Source: Cellvibrionaceae bacterium
GTDB lineage: Bacteria; Pseudomonadota; Gammaproteobacteria; Pseudomonadales; Cellvibrionaceae
Direction of reading: 5' to 3'
DNA: 64,000 nucleotides
NCBI GenBank assembly: GCA_021151695.1
Contig: JAGKWU010000004.1
Coordinates: forward strand, 1 to 64,000
Each line of letters begins with the position of its first letter. Positions within the stretch are counted from its first letter, which is position 1. A model generated the notes under the pieces. The model worked only from the letters and a program-made list of their open reading frames with translations. It was not told the origin of the DNA and did no database searches. Shown in pieces: positions 34,559-43,137 of this stretch. A program made the position numbers and the translations under genes.

Positions 34559-35491
34559 TCACTGCTTAAATTGCCGTTCCGCCGGTGCAACCAAATCCTG
34601 ATAGCGCTGCTTGAGCGCTTCGATAAATACCGCCACCTTATGCGAGCGTTGCACCTGCGCCGGAAATACCGCGTAAATACCACCGCCCTGCAGGGTCCAA
34701 TCTGGCAGCAATCGCACCAGGCGTCCCTGAGCCAAATCCTCTAACGCCATAAAATGCGGTTGGATCATCACACCGGCGCCGGCCATAGCAGCGGCTCTAA
34801 CGGCAGCGGATGTATTCGCCATGATGGCCGAATTAAAACGTACAGGTACAGATGCATAACCCGATTGCACAAAGGTCCAATTAACCGGATTGGGCAGTAC
34901 CGACAACCCCACAAATGGCAATTGCTCGAGCTGCTCCGGCGTTTGCGGTAAGCGGTCCTGTAAGAAATCCGGCGTAGCCAGCACCCACTCTTCAAAATTC
35001 GCGATCAAAGCCGCTTTATGGCTGGAATCCGCCAGGCGCCCGACGCGAATCGACAGATCTATGCCAGCGGCCACCATGTCCACACGGTTGTCGCTGGCAA
35101 CAATCTCCACGCGTAAATCCGGATTGCTCCTACACAGCTCCGCCGCCAAGGGCGCAATCATGGTCGCTCCGAAATCGACTGTAGCGGAAATACGCAACAT
35201 CCCGCGCAACTGCTGGGTATTGCTGCTGGCCTGGGCGATAGCCATTTCTGTATCGCGCAGGATTTTCTGGCAGGCCTCATAAAACAAACTGCCTGCCTCG
35301 GTAAGATGCAAACGGCGGGTGGTGCGCACCAGCAAGTTGCTGCCTACCTCAGCCTCCAACCGCTGCATGTGCGTGCTCACCATGGTTTTTGCCAAGCCCA
35401 AACGCTTGGCGGCAGCAGTAATGGAACCAGTTTCCACCACGGCGGCAAACACCGTCAGGCGGTTAAGATTGATGTCGATCAGATTAGCCAT
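34559..35491 (-). CDS. LysR family transcriptional regulator
   Basis: A 310-residue regulator: N-terminal winged HTH (LTVFAAVVETGSITAAAKRL, KTMVSTHMQRLEAEVG) and a C-terminal co-inducer domain. The ATG at 35491 (MANLIDINLNRL) is the usual start; a GTG at 35506 is in frame. It is divergent from the NAD(P)-binding protein gene across 119 bp that contain a palindrome, so that gene and the next are likely targets. Confidence 0.9.
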   Translation of the reverse strand: MANLIDINLNRLTVFAAVVETGSITAAAKRLGLAKTMVSTHMQRLEAEVGSNLLVRTTRRLHLTEAGSLFYEACQKILRDTEMAIAQASSNTQQLRGMLRISATVDFGATMIAPLAAELCRSNPDLRVEIVASDNRVDMVAAGIDLSIRVGRLADSSHKAALIANFEEWVLATPDFLQDRLPQTPEQLEQLPFVGLSVLPNPVNWTFVQSGYASVPVRFNSAIMANTSAAVRAAAMAGAGVMIQPHFMALEDLAQGRLVRLLPDWTLQGGGIYAVFPAQVQRSHKVAVFIEALKQRYQDLVAPAERQFKQ

Positions 35492-35500
35492 AACGGTATT

Positions 35501-35517
35501 GTCCACTTTAAGTGAAC
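35501..35517. promoter_or_regulatory. Palindrome between lysR-type gene and its divergent partner
   Basis: GTCCACTT-T-AAGTGAAC, 7 of 8 arm positions matching. It lies just upstream of the regulator start and is a candidate autoregulatory LysR site. Confidence 0.45.
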
Positions 35518-35610
35518 ATACAATAACACTTTGGCCGGCTTATCAGAACAATACTCCGACGGCATACTGACCTCACTGAAGCAAACAACCACCAACCGGA
35601 GAAACACACC

Positions 35611-36222
35611 ATGAAAATCGCCATCATCGGAGCCACAGGTTTTATCGGCCAACACATTTTTAACGAAGCAGTATCCCGCCAACACCAGGTTACCGCCTTG
35701 GTCCGCAACCCGGCCAAAGTGCCTGCGGCCAGCAACGTAAAAGCGCAGGCAGTGGAAGTCAGCGATGCAGCAGCACTGAAACAAACTCTGGCGGATCAGG
35801 ATGCCGTTGTAGTAACCGTACACTACGAAAACCGCAATCTGGAGCAGCTGATCAATAACATCAAAGCCACAGGTGTAAAACGCGCACTCTTCGTAGGCGG
35901 CGCCGCCAGCCTGGAAGTTGCACCCGGTGTGCAATTGTTCGATACACCGGAGTTTCCCGAACAATGGAAAGCCACCGCCGGCGCGGCGAGGCATCTGCTT
36001 AACCTGCTGCGCGGCGAAAAGGAATTTAACTGGGTTTACGTATCACCATCTGCGTTTATCGAGCCCGGCCAACGCACCAACAACTTCCGTTTAGGCAAAG
36101 ACCAGTTGTTGCTTAACGAAAATGGCGAAAGTCGTATTTCCAACCAGGATTTTGCGGTCGCCGTGATCAATGAACTGGAAACGCCCGAGTACAAACAAAC
36201 CCGTTTCACTGTGGGCTACTGA
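35611..36222 (+). CDS. NAD(P)-binding atypical SDR family protein
   Basis: A 203-residue Rossmann-fold protein with the N-terminal glycine motif IAIIGATGFIGQHI, ALVRNPAK, and VFVGGAASLEV-like beta strand (ALFVGGAASL). It resembles NmrA/YwnB-type oxidoreductases, many of which respond to electrophile or quinone stress. CGGAG precedes the ATG. The isochorismatase-like gene follows by 56 bp and is probably co-transcribed. Confidence 0.85.
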   Translation: MKIAIIGATGFIGQHIFNEAVSRQHQVTALVRNPAKVPAASNVKAQAVEVSDAAALKQTLADQDAVVVTVHYENRNLEQLINNIKATGVKRALFVGGAASLEVAPGVQLFDTPEFPEQWKATAGAARHLLNLLRGEKEFNWVYVSPSAFIEPGQRTNNFRLGKDQLLLNENGESRISNQDFAVAVINELETPEYKQTRFTVGY

Positions 36223-36278
36223 TTTTCAACATTCCCGCCGGGCGCATAGCGCCCGAGCAAACCACAAGGAACTGAACC

Positions 36279-36878
36279 ATGAGCAATAAAACCTTCGTAG
36301 AACTCTTTGGCTTTAATCATCCCGCCGCCCGTTTAAGTGAAGCGGTAGTCATCATCATTGATATGCAGCGCGAATATCTCGACGGCTCAGTGCCGCTGCC
36401 AGATTTGCAGTCAGCTGTCGCAGGTGCCGCACAATTAATTGCCCGCGCCCATGAACACAACACACCGGTGATTCACGTGGTTAACAAAGGTCCCGATGGA
36501 AATTTATTGTTCAATGCCGAAGGCCCTTACTACGCAGAGCTATCCGATATAGCAGCAAAACCCGGTGAGCAGGTTGTGGTAAAACCTTTACCCAATTCTT
36601 TTGCAGGCACTAACTTGCAGGAGCTGATCGAAAAAACCGGACGCAAACAACTCATCATCGCCGGCTGCACCACCCACGTCTGCGTTTCTGCCACAGCAAG
36701 GGCAGCATTGGACTTAGGCTACCAAAGTACAGTCGTTGCGGATGCCACCACCAGCCGCGATCTGGACGATGGATTTGGCAATACAATCCCTGCCGCGATC
36801 GTCAAGCAAGTTGCGCTAGCAGAATTACGGGATGCGTTTGCGGTGATAGTGAAAAGTGCTGATGATTTGTTGTTGTGA
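36279..36878 (+). CDS. Isochorismatase-like cysteine hydrolase
   Basis: A 199-residue cytoplasmic amidohydrolase-like protein. The triad elements are visible: aspartate in VIIIDMQREYL, lysine in VVKPLPNSF, and C135 in CTTHVCVSATARAA. The substrate is unknown. AAGGA precedes the ATG. Its place after the SDR gene, opposite a LysR regulator, suggests a small detoxification or catabolic unit. Confidence 0.88.
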   Translation: MSNKTFVELFGFNHPAARLSEAVVIIIDMQREYLDGSVPLPDLQSAVAGAAQLIARAHEHNTPVIHVVNKGPDGNLLFNAEGPYYAELSDIAAKPGEQVVVKPLPNSFAGTNLQELIEKTGRKQLIIAGCTTHVCVSATARAALDLGYQSTVVADATTSRDLDDGFGNTIPAAIVKQVALAELRDAFAVIVKSADDLLL

Positions 36879-36884
36879 ACCCAA

Positions 36885-36913
36885 GGCGCACCTAAAGCAA
36901 AGCCTGGTGCGCC
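36885..36913 (+). terminator. Terminator of the isochorismatase-like gene
   Basis: Stem GGCGCAC/GTGCGCC, then GAATCTCTTTT. Confidence 0.55.
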
Positions 36914-37137
36914 GAATCTCTTTTATCTGCGATCAGTTACTGCCGTTTAATATTCACCTTTTTAAATTTCGCTAATGCCTTTATAGTTCGCATGAGTTAT
37001 AGGCTAAAGCCGTGTCCCATCCGGCGCATTCGGCTCTGGCATCCTGCTTCGCTCTACCTTCTGCATCCATGCAGTCGTACGCTTCGCTTTAAATGCGCTC
37101 TACAATCACATCAATCTAACTACTATAAGGAAGCGCC

Positions 37138-37500
37138 ATGGAACTTGGTCAAATTGCAATTACTGTTAGCGATATAAATAGCGCCCTTCCCTTCTACCGC
37201 GATGTGCTTGGCCTGAATTTTCTTTTTAGCCCCAGCCCAAACCTGGCTTTTCTCTCGGCAGGCCAGGTGCGTATTATGCTGTCGACACCACAAGGCGCTG
37301 GCGCTGTTGGTGCCAATTCAATTCTTTATTTCAAAGTAACCGATATAGAAAGCGCCCATGCGGCTATGATCACCCGTGGTGCCGTTAACGAGCGGCAGCC
37401 GCAACTTGCAGCAAAGATGCCCGACCACGAATTGTGGATTGGTTTTTTACGCGATCCCGACGGTAATTTGATTGGGGTTATGGAAGAGAAATCGCTGTAG
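37138..37500 (+). CDS. VOC (glyoxalase/bleomycin resistance) family protein
   Basis: A 120-residue protein with one vicinal-oxygen-chelate domain: LGQIAITVSDINSALPFYRDVLGL, then YFKVTDIESAH, and the C-terminal FLRDPDGNLIGVMEE. Single-domain members form dimers and bind metal; the substrate is unknown. AAGGAAG lies just before the ATG. Confidence 0.87.
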   Translation: MELGQIAITVSDINSALPFYRDVLGLNFLFSPSPNLAFLSAGQVRIMLSTPQGAGAVGANSILYFKVTDIESAHAAMITRGAVNERQPQLAAKMPDHELWIGFLRDPDGNLIGVMEEKSL

Positions 37501-37515
37501 TCGCAAGAGAAAAAT

Positions 37516-37836
37516 ATGAACCCAACCAATATTTTCGAGTCAATCCCCAGCAACCTCGAACCCGAAATATTCGAAGACATTATTAAATCCTCTAACATCC
37601 GCGTGGAAAGAATTATTTCCAAAGGCCAATCCACGCCGGAGGGCAGTTGGTACGATCAAGACGAACATGAATGGGTGATGGTGCTGGAAGGTGCGGCGGT
37701 ATTAGGGTTTGAAGACGGCAGCTCGGTGAGCCTTAAAAAAGGCGATTATTTGAATATCCCTGCACACTGCAAACACAAAGTCAGCTGGACAGATCCAGAT
37801 CAAATCACGATATGGCTGGCGATATTTTATAAATAG
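37516..37836 (+). CDS. Cupin domain protein
   Basis: A 106-residue single cupin. Motif 1 is WYDQDEHEWVMVLEGAAVLGFED and motif 2 GDYLNIPAHCKHKVSWTD, with the usual metal-ligand histidines and glutamate present. It follows the VOC gene by 15 bp and is probably co-expressed with it. Confidence 0.85.
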   Translation: MNPTNIFESIPSNLEPEIFEDIIKSSNIRVERIISKGQSTPEGSWYDQDEHEWVMVLEGAAVLGFEDGSSVSLKKGDYLNIPAHCKHKVSWTDPDQITIWLAIFYK

Positions 37837-37882
37837 CAACCAATGCTATGCAGCGAAATGAAAACCTAAGAGCAACACGGTT

Positions 37883-38350
37883 ATGGATATTGTCTTTGCC
37901 CCATTGTATTGCGCCAAACAACTTTCCGATGTGACTATGGCGGCTGCGCGGGAACTGAAAGACATAGATTTTAATGATGAAGGTTGGGAGCGTTTTAGCA
38001 ACATCAATACCCCGGATGAATTCCGAAAGCGGCTGACAGATACAGCATTTTCCATTTTTTGCTGCATGGAGTCCGACCGTGTGCTGGGCTTTATATCCAT
38101 TAAGGACAATGAAAAAATCGATCAGCTTTTTGTTTTGCCAGAAGCGCAAAAGCGAGGAATAGCAACACAACTGTGGCAAGCAGCTAAAGAGCGCGCCATG
38201 CAACAAGGCGCTAAAGGTCATTTTTGGGTGAGATCATCCAGTATTGCGGTAAGGGCTTATCAACGCTTTGGTTTTGTTGCCGAAGGTGGGAGAGATACTT
38301 TTAACGGAATTAGCTTCCAACTAATGAGACTTTATAAATCTACCCGTTAG
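37883..38350 (+). CDS. GNAT family N-acetyltransferase
   Basis: A 155-residue acetyltransferase. The acetyl-CoA loop region is LFVLPEAQKRGIATQLW; the C-terminal beta-bulge region is FWVRSSSIAVRAYQRFGFV. The substrate is unknown. A decayed copy of its last third lies about 1 kb downstream. Confidence 0.87.
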   Translation: MDIVFAPLYCAKQLSDVTMAAARELKDIDFNDEGWERFSNINTPDEFRKRLTDTAFSIFCCMESDRVLGFISIKDNEKIDQLFVLPEAQKRGIATQLWQAAKERAMQQGAKGHFWVRSSSIAVRAYQRFGFVAEGGRDTFNGISFQLMRLYKSTR

Positions 38351-38392
38351 TGGGAATCGTCATACGCAAAAAAAACTCTTAAGGAGATAGAT

Positions 38393-38641
38393 ATGCTTGA
38401 ATTAAGACCAAACTGCGAATGCTGTAATAAAGATCTTCCACCCGAATCAAATGAAGCTTTGATTTGCACCTTTGAGTGCACCTTCTGTAAACACTGCGCT
38501 GAGCACAAGCTTGATTACATCTGCCCTAATTGCAAAGGTAATCTGGTTAGCAGACCAATTCGGCCCGCCGATAAATTACTTAAGTATCCCGCGTCAACCA
38601 CCAGGGTTTATAAACCCGATGGTTGTACAAATCCAAATTAA
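38393..38641 (+). CDS. DUF1272 zinc-ribbon protein
   Basis: An 82-residue protein with the DUF1272 cysteine pattern: CECC near the N-terminus, CTFECTFCKHCAE, and CPNCKGNL, consistent with two structural zinc sites. The function is unknown. AAGGAG lies six bases before the ATG. It is convergent with the YdeI-like gene, with one base between the stop codons. Confidence 0.88.
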   Translation: MLELRPNCECCNKDLPPESNEALICTFECTFCKHCAEHKLDYICPNCKGNLVSRPIRPADKLLKYPASTTRVYKPDGCTNPN

Positions 38642-38642
38642 C

Positions 38643-39230
38643 CTAATCATCTATTCCCAATCCTTCGAGAATTTTTGGTATGGCTTTTTCAACCCGGGTC
38701 TCTCTGGTTTTGGATTGCTTCGCGGATGAAAAGTACAACAGATATCCCTTTTGGCGACCAGGGGTTAAGGCCTCAAAGGCCTCTTTCAAATGGTTGCTTT
38801 GGTCAAGTTGACGTTGAAATTCCTCCACCACCACAAAATCCGTCGCCTTTTTAAACTCCACTTTTGCGCCGGATTTTTCCACTGCAATAGCGTCTTTGAC
38901 ATAGGCTTTAATGACCGTTTTCAATTTTTCTATTTGCTTAACATCCGAAAACCGGATCTGTCGCGCCGACTGAACATTTTCAGTTTGCTGGATAAGAATG
39001 GATTTTGGATCTTTCATCAAGGCGCCCTTCATAAACAAGAGCGCACAATATTCTTTAAAACCGTGAATCAAAACCACATTGGCATTATCCAGCGTATAAC
39101 AGGGAACACCCCATTTCAACTCTTCGACCAAATCGCAAGCCAGCACAATGGCCCGTAGCTGCTCATATTCTTGTTGCCAGTTTTTGGCTTTAATGAAAAA
39201 GAAATCTACCTCAGGATTGGCTTCGCTCAT
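38643..39230 (-). CDS. YdeI/OmpD-associated family protein (DUF1801-like)
   Basis: A 195-residue cytoplasmic protein. The N-terminal part has the DUF1801 pattern (VDFFFIKAKNWQQEYEQLRAI, EELKWGVPCY, CALLFMKGALMKD), and the C-terminal helical part has the OmdA-like motif FEALTPGRQKGYLLYFSSAKQ. The function is unknown. The ATG at 39230 has AAGGG directly upstream. Confidence 0.85.
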   Translation of the reverse strand: MSEANPEVDFFFIKAKNWQQEYEQLRAIVLACDLVEELKWGVPCYTLDNANVVLIHGFKEYCALLFMKGALMKDPKSILIQQTENVQSARQIRFSDVKQIEKLKTVIKAYVKDAIAVEKSGAKVEFKKATDFVVVEEFQRQLDQSNHLKEAFEALTPGRQKGYLLYFSSAKQSKTRETRVEKAIPKILEGLGIDD

Positions 39231-39312
39231 TTTCCCTTTACCTCTCATAAAAATCGATGAAATTGGAATTGACGTAGCTTAGCCATAGGTGGATATTCGA
39301 TCAAGGAAAAAC

Positions 39313-39440
39313 GAATATGGAGCTTCGGGTTATTTTTGGGTAAGATCCTCAAGCGCAGCCAAAGCGGTTTATAAAAATTTGGCTTTGCCTGCGAAGGCAA
39401 ACAGCAAACCTTTGGCAGCATTCGTTTTCAATTAATGAAC
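39313..39440 (+). pseudogene. GNAT acetyltransferase 3' fragment with a frameshift
   Basis: Read in one frame the stretch encodes EYGASGYFWVRSSSAAKAVY, matching QQGAKGHFWVRSSSIAVRAY of the GNAT gene at 37883. A one-base loss at about 39382 then shifts to a frame encoding FACEGKQQTFGSIRFQLMN, matching FVAEGGRDTFNGISFQLMR. The 5' two thirds are absent. It is a decayed duplicate or a relic of a related cassette. Confidence 0.8.
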
Positions 39441-39487
39441 CCTATAACGACAACCAACACAACAACAGGCTTAATAAGGATTAGCAC

Positions 39488-39835
39488 ATGTCTTTTGAAG
39501 AAAAATACCAGCGCGCTATTAAAGAACTTGAGTCCACTAAAATTCTACGATGGAATTACAACCCTCCTTTAATCAAGCTTCTCCATAAGCTTGGCGCCAA
39601 GGTACCACCGCCACACTACAATAGTTTCTTTGGTAACACGCTGCTAATGGGCGGCTATTTTGGGGCTGTCTGGGGATTGTTTATGTATATATCAATCTGG
39701 AGAAATCAGCCTATGTCCGCTCAGACGGCAATATTGACCGCCGCTGGCGCTGGCTTGTTCTTTGGGATATTCATGGCGATTTACTTCAAATTCAGCGCAA
39801 ACAAAAACAAGCTTAGCCACTGGAAGGATTTATAA
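39488..39835 (+). CDS. DUF6404 family membrane protein
   Basis: A 115-residue protein: N-terminal soluble part with the family pattern EEKYQRAIKELESTKILRWN and LLHKLGAKVPPPHY, then two TM helices (about 52-72 and 78-100). The function is unknown; members often occur as scattered singletons in accessory regions. AAGGA precedes the ATG. Confidence 0.75.
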   Translation: MSFEEKYQRAIKELESTKILRWNYNPPLIKLLHKLGAKVPPPHYNSFFGNTLLMGGYFGAVWGLFMYISIWRNQPMSAQTAILTAAGAGLFFGIFMAIYFKFSANKNKLSHWKDL

Positions 39836-39865
39836 AAATATCTGCAGTGGAATATTGCCAGGCAG

Positions 39866-40540
39866 TTAAATCGGATCTTTTTGCCTGGCTGCCAATCGCA
39901 ACATGAAATAGACAATCGCCATAACGGCGGCGAGGCCAGCAGGGACAAGCATGGCCAGAAAGCTGAAGCTGTTAAAATTCATCGCCCCCACCAAACCACC
40001 CGAGATAAAACCGCTAATCAGCGTTAGATAGAGAATAACCCGACGCTTATCGGCTTTTTGCCCGCGCAACCACAGACCAATAATAATCCCCAAATCCGTA
40101 AACAATCCTGTGACATGGGTTGTCCTTACCAACGCACCACTGAAAGCACTGGTCATGGCGTTTTGCAATCCGCAGGCGCCAGAGGCGAGATAATGCCCAA
40201 GGTTGTTTCCGTGTAACAAAAAATACATGGCGAGCAACAGTAGCAGCGCTACCGACAATAAAGCCACGCCATAACGCCGCCCCAACTTCAATGATTGATT
40301 GCCAATCAAGTAACCGCTTACCGCTGCCCCCAAAACAAAACTCAAGATAATCCAGAGCAGGTGAAGGGCCTCACTAAAGTTGCCATTCGCCATCTCAACC
40401 CCGAGCAACGATGAGCTGCCAGTGAGATGAGAAACACCCTGATGATTAAAACCCAAAAGCGCAATGGCATTGACGCTACCAGCGATAAAGGCCAGAAAAA
40501 ATGCACCGGTTTCGACCCAACGGGGTAATTTGTTAATCAC
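39866..40540 (-). CDS. YoaK (DUF1275) family membrane protein
   Basis: A 224-residue protein with six to seven TM helices and the DUF1275 features AFIAGSVNAIALLGF at the N-terminus, LQNAMTSAFSGALVRTTHVTG in the middle and GFISGGLVGA. It has no established function. The start is GTG with AGGAG six bases upstream. Confidence 0.85.
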   Translation of the reverse strand: MINKLPRWVETGAFFLAFIAGSVNAIALLGFNHQGVSHLTGSSSLLGVEMANGNFSEALHLLWIILSFVLGAAVSGYLIGNQSLKLGRRYGVALLSVALLLLLAMYFLLHGNNLGHYLASGACGLQNAMTSAFSGALVRTTHVTGLFTDLGIIIGLWLRGQKADKRRVILYLTLISGFISGGLVGAMNFNSFSFLAMLVPAGLAAVMAIVYFMLRLAARQKDPI

Positions 40541-40618
40541 AAAAACTCCTCAACCTATACCGAGTAAAAACGTTACCTCACAGCTACCTGCATTTAGCAA
40601 GCCATTATAAATGCCCCC

Positions 40619-41074
40619 TCAAAATCCATACGGTATAACCTGAGGAATACTCACACATCGATCAAACGCCTTCACCATGCACTCGCCCTCCAATTCATGG
40701 AATCCGAGTCTCTTATAAAATCCACTACCTATTTCTGAAAACAGATACGCCAATTCAAAGCCATATGATTTATACAATTTGCAAACCTGCTCTACTAACA
40801 ATGAAGCGTAACCCTTACGTTGGTATTTTTTCAGGGTTGCGACAGACCCAATTCCAAAGCTACGCTTTGGCAATTTCAAAGCATCACGATAAATAATTAG
40901 CGACGCAATAATTTCACCCTGCCGCTCTAGCACAAACCAGGTGCCTATTTTGTATTTGGGGCTATCAATGCATCCCTGCAGGTATTTTTCAACTGAGTCC
41001 TCACCTGACCAGGCGTCAAAGCCCATCAGGTAAATAGTATTGAGATCTTTGGCAATTGCTTTTCTTATTTTCAT
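40619..41074 (-). CDS. GNAT family N-acetyltransferase
   Basis: A 151-residue acetyltransferase: acetyl-CoA motif GSVATLKKYQRKGYASLLVE and C-terminal GSGFYKRLGFHELEG. Its ATG is two bases after the TetR stop codon, so the two are one transcription unit. Confidence 0.83.
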   Translation of the reverse strand: MKIRKAIAKDLNTIYLMGFDAWSGEDSVEKYLQGCIDSPKYKIGTWFVLERQGEIIASLIIYRDALKLPKRSFGIGSVATLKKYQRKGYASLLVEQVCKLYKSYGFELAYLFSEIGSGFYKRLGFHELEGECMVKAFDRCVSIPQVIPYGF

Positions 41075-41076
41075 AA

Positions 41077-41649
41077 TCAGGAAATGTCCTTAACCCGCTT
41101 CATTACCAATGCCAAAACCTCCTCTGACATCGCTTCATCATCCACTGCTCGCGCTATCACCTGCGCACCCACTAAAGTCGCCAATGTCACCAGTGCTTTT
41201 TCGTGGGCTTTTTTCTTACTGGTGGCGGGAATTATAGCCGTCAGCGCGCTATGCAGGCGCTTGGCAGCTGCTGTAAAGGCTGCGCGAACCGTTGGATTTT
41301 GGCGAGCTGCCTCTGCGCCCAGCGCAGCCATCAGGCATCCCGCCCCGGCATTGTCGCGATGACCTATGGATAAGTAATTTTTTATAAAATTGGTGAACGC
41401 ATCCTCGCTGGAGTTAACGCGCCGCGCTTCGCCATCCTGCAGTAATTGATCCACAGCCCGCTCGCAGGCTTGTGCCATCAAATCATCTTTTGAATCAAAG
41501 TGCCCATAGAAACCGCCATGGGTAAGCCCCGCGGCTTTCATTAAATCGGCTACACCTATGCCATCAAAACCTTTTTCACGAAAAAGTTTGGCCGCAGTGG
41601 CGAGGATTTTTTCGCGGTTTTCAGCTGCCTGTTCTCTGCTGACTCTCAT
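41077..41649 (-). CDS. TetR family transcriptional repressor
   Basis: A 190-residue regulator. The N-terminal HTH (about 10-55; RVSREQAAENREKILATAAK, GIGVADLMKAAGLTHGGFYGHF) is of the TetR type, and the C-terminal ligand domain (TetR_C, AGAGCLMAALGAEAAR) resembles repressors of oxidoreductase and fatty-acid-linked genes. It is divergent from a FabF-type gene over a 113-bp region with a large inverted repeat. Confidence 0.9.
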   Translation of the reverse strand: MRVSREQAAENREKILATAAKLFREKGFDGIGVADLMKAAGLTHGGFYGHFDSKDDLMAQACERAVDQLLQDGEARRVNSSEDAFTNFIKNYLSIGHRDNAGAGCLMAALGAEAARQNPTVRAAFTAAAKRLHSALTAIIPATSKKKAHEKALVTLATLVGAQVIARAVDDEAMSEEVLALVMKRVKDIS

Positions 41650-41691
41650 AACCCCCTCTGTTTAGCCTATAGGCCCGATAAGAAATAGTGA

Positions 41692-41722
41692 TTGACAGTA
41701 TACATGACGATCATCATATAAT
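41692..41722 (+). promoter_or_regulatory. Promoter of the FabF-type gene
   Basis: Perfect -35 TTGACA (41692-41697) and -10 TATAAT (41717-41722), with an unusually long 19-bp spacer that is filled by the left operator arm. This suits a promoter controlled by repressor binding. Confidence 0.6.
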
Positions 41723-41745
41723 TTTATAAATGATGACCATCATGT
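41702..41745. promoter_or_regulatory. Probable TetR operator: paired inverted repeat
   Basis: Two 16-bp arms, ACATGACGATCATCAT (41702-41717) and ATGATGACCATCATGT (41730-41745), are inverted copies at 14 of 16 positions around a 12-bp A/T centre. Each arm is itself partly palindromic (ATGA..TCAT), so two repressor dimers may bind. The left arm overlaps the -35/-10 spacer and the -10 start. Confidence 0.65.
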
Positions 41746-41762
41746 AAGCAGAGGAAACCCAA

Positions 41763-43034
41763 ATGAGCCAGCGTATTGTGATTACAGGCATGGGGATAGC
41801 CTCGCCTTTGGGACTTGGGGTAGAAACCGTATGGCAACGCTTATTAGCCGGACGCTCTGGCCTGCGAGGCTTGCCAGAGGAAATGGCAGCGGATATGCCA
41901 GCCAAAGTCGCCGGCCTGGTGCCGGATATTGCGGAGGACGCCGAGGGCGGGCTTGATCCCGATAAAGTGGCATCACCCAAAGATCAGCGCAAAATGGACA
42001 GGTTTATTTTGCTGGCACTAGCCGCAGCCGATGAAGCACTGAGACAAGCCAATTGGTTTCCACAAACCGAAGACGAAAAAGCGCGCACTGCAACTGTCAT
42101 TGCATCCGGTGTAGGCGGTTTTCCAGCAATCGCCGATGCAGTGCGGACTGCCGATGAACGCGGTCTTCGAAAACTATCCCCTTTCACCATTCCTTCATTT
42201 CTCGTAAATTTGGCGGCAGGTCACGTTTCAATTAAGTATGGATTGAAAGGTCCTATAGGTGCACCGGTCACCGCTTGCGCCGCGGGCGTGCAGGCTATTG
42301 GAGATGCGGTACGCATGATTCGTGCGGGTGAAGCCGATATAGCGTTATGCGGTGGAGCCGAAGCCACAGTACACGCCGTGAGCCTCGGTGGTTTTGCCGC
42401 CGCACGTGCACTCTCCACCGGATTTAATGATACGCCCGAGCGCGCCTCACGCCCTTTTGACCGTGATCGCGATGGCTTTGTCATGGGCGAAGGTGCGGGC
42501 CTGCTAGTGGTGGAAACGCTCGAACATGCATTAGCTCGCAGCGCCAAACCTATTGCCGAAATTGTTGGCTACGGCACCAGCGCCGATGCCTATCACCTGA
42601 CTTCCGGCAGCGAAGATGGCGATGGAGCAAAACGCGCAATGGATGCAGCACTACGTCAGGCAAATGTCTTGCCCGGGCAAGTGCAACACCTGAACGCCCA
42701 TGCCACATCCACCCAGATTGGCGATAAAGGCGAGCTTGCAGCTATCAAACGTGTTTTTGGTGATGGCTGCACTATTGCGGTCACTTCCACCAAATCTGCC
42801 ACCGGCCATTTACTGGGCGCCGCAGGCGGTATAGAGGCGATTTTTACCGCACTCGCACTGCGCGACCAGATAATTCCCCCCACCCTCAACCTGGAGAATC
42901 CCGATGAAGCTGCGGCAGGTGTAGACATAGTCGCTGGTAGCGCTCGTCCAGCGGCGATTGAATACGCGCTGTCTAACGGTTTTGGTTTTGGCGGAGTTAA
43001 CGCCAGCATTTTGTTGAAACGTTGGCTCACCTGA
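41763..43034 (+). CDS. Beta-ketoacyl-ACP synthase II (FabF-type)
   Basis: Condenses acyl-ACP with malonyl-ACP in fatty acid elongation. The 423-residue protein has the catalytic set C172 (VTACAAG), H313 (NAHATST) and H349 (TGHLLGAAGG), and the C-terminal GFGFGGVNAS. Because it stands alone beside a TetR repressor and not in a fab cluster, it is probably a second, regulated synthase; I leave the symbol blank. AGAGGA lies eight bases upstream. Confidence 0.93.
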   Translation: MSQRIVITGMGIASPLGLGVETVWQRLLAGRSGLRGLPEEMAADMPAKVAGLVPDIAEDAEGGLDPDKVASPKDQRKMDRFILLALAAADEALRQANWFPQTEDEKARTATVIASGVGGFPAIADAVRTADERGLRKLSPFTIPSFLVNLAAGHVSIKYGLKGPIGAPVTACAAGVQAIGDAVRMIRAGEADIALCGGAEATVHAVSLGGFAAARALSTGFNDTPERASRPFDRDRDGFVMGEGAGLLVVETLEHALARSAKPIAEIVGYGTSADAYHLTSGSEDGDGAKRAMDAALRQANVLPGQVQHLNAHATSTQIGDKGELAAIKRVFGDGCTIAVTSTKSATGHLLGAAGGIEAIFTALALRDQIIPPTLNLENPDEAAAGVDIVAGSARPAAIEYALSNGFGFGGVNASILLKRWLT

Positions 43035-43137
43035 AAATTTTGCCGATGCCTACTTATCAGCCGCGATACTTAAGGACATACTCGCGGCTCGCGTCCACCC
43101 GGATTGCCAATACGCATACAACCCAAAGGATTTTGCA

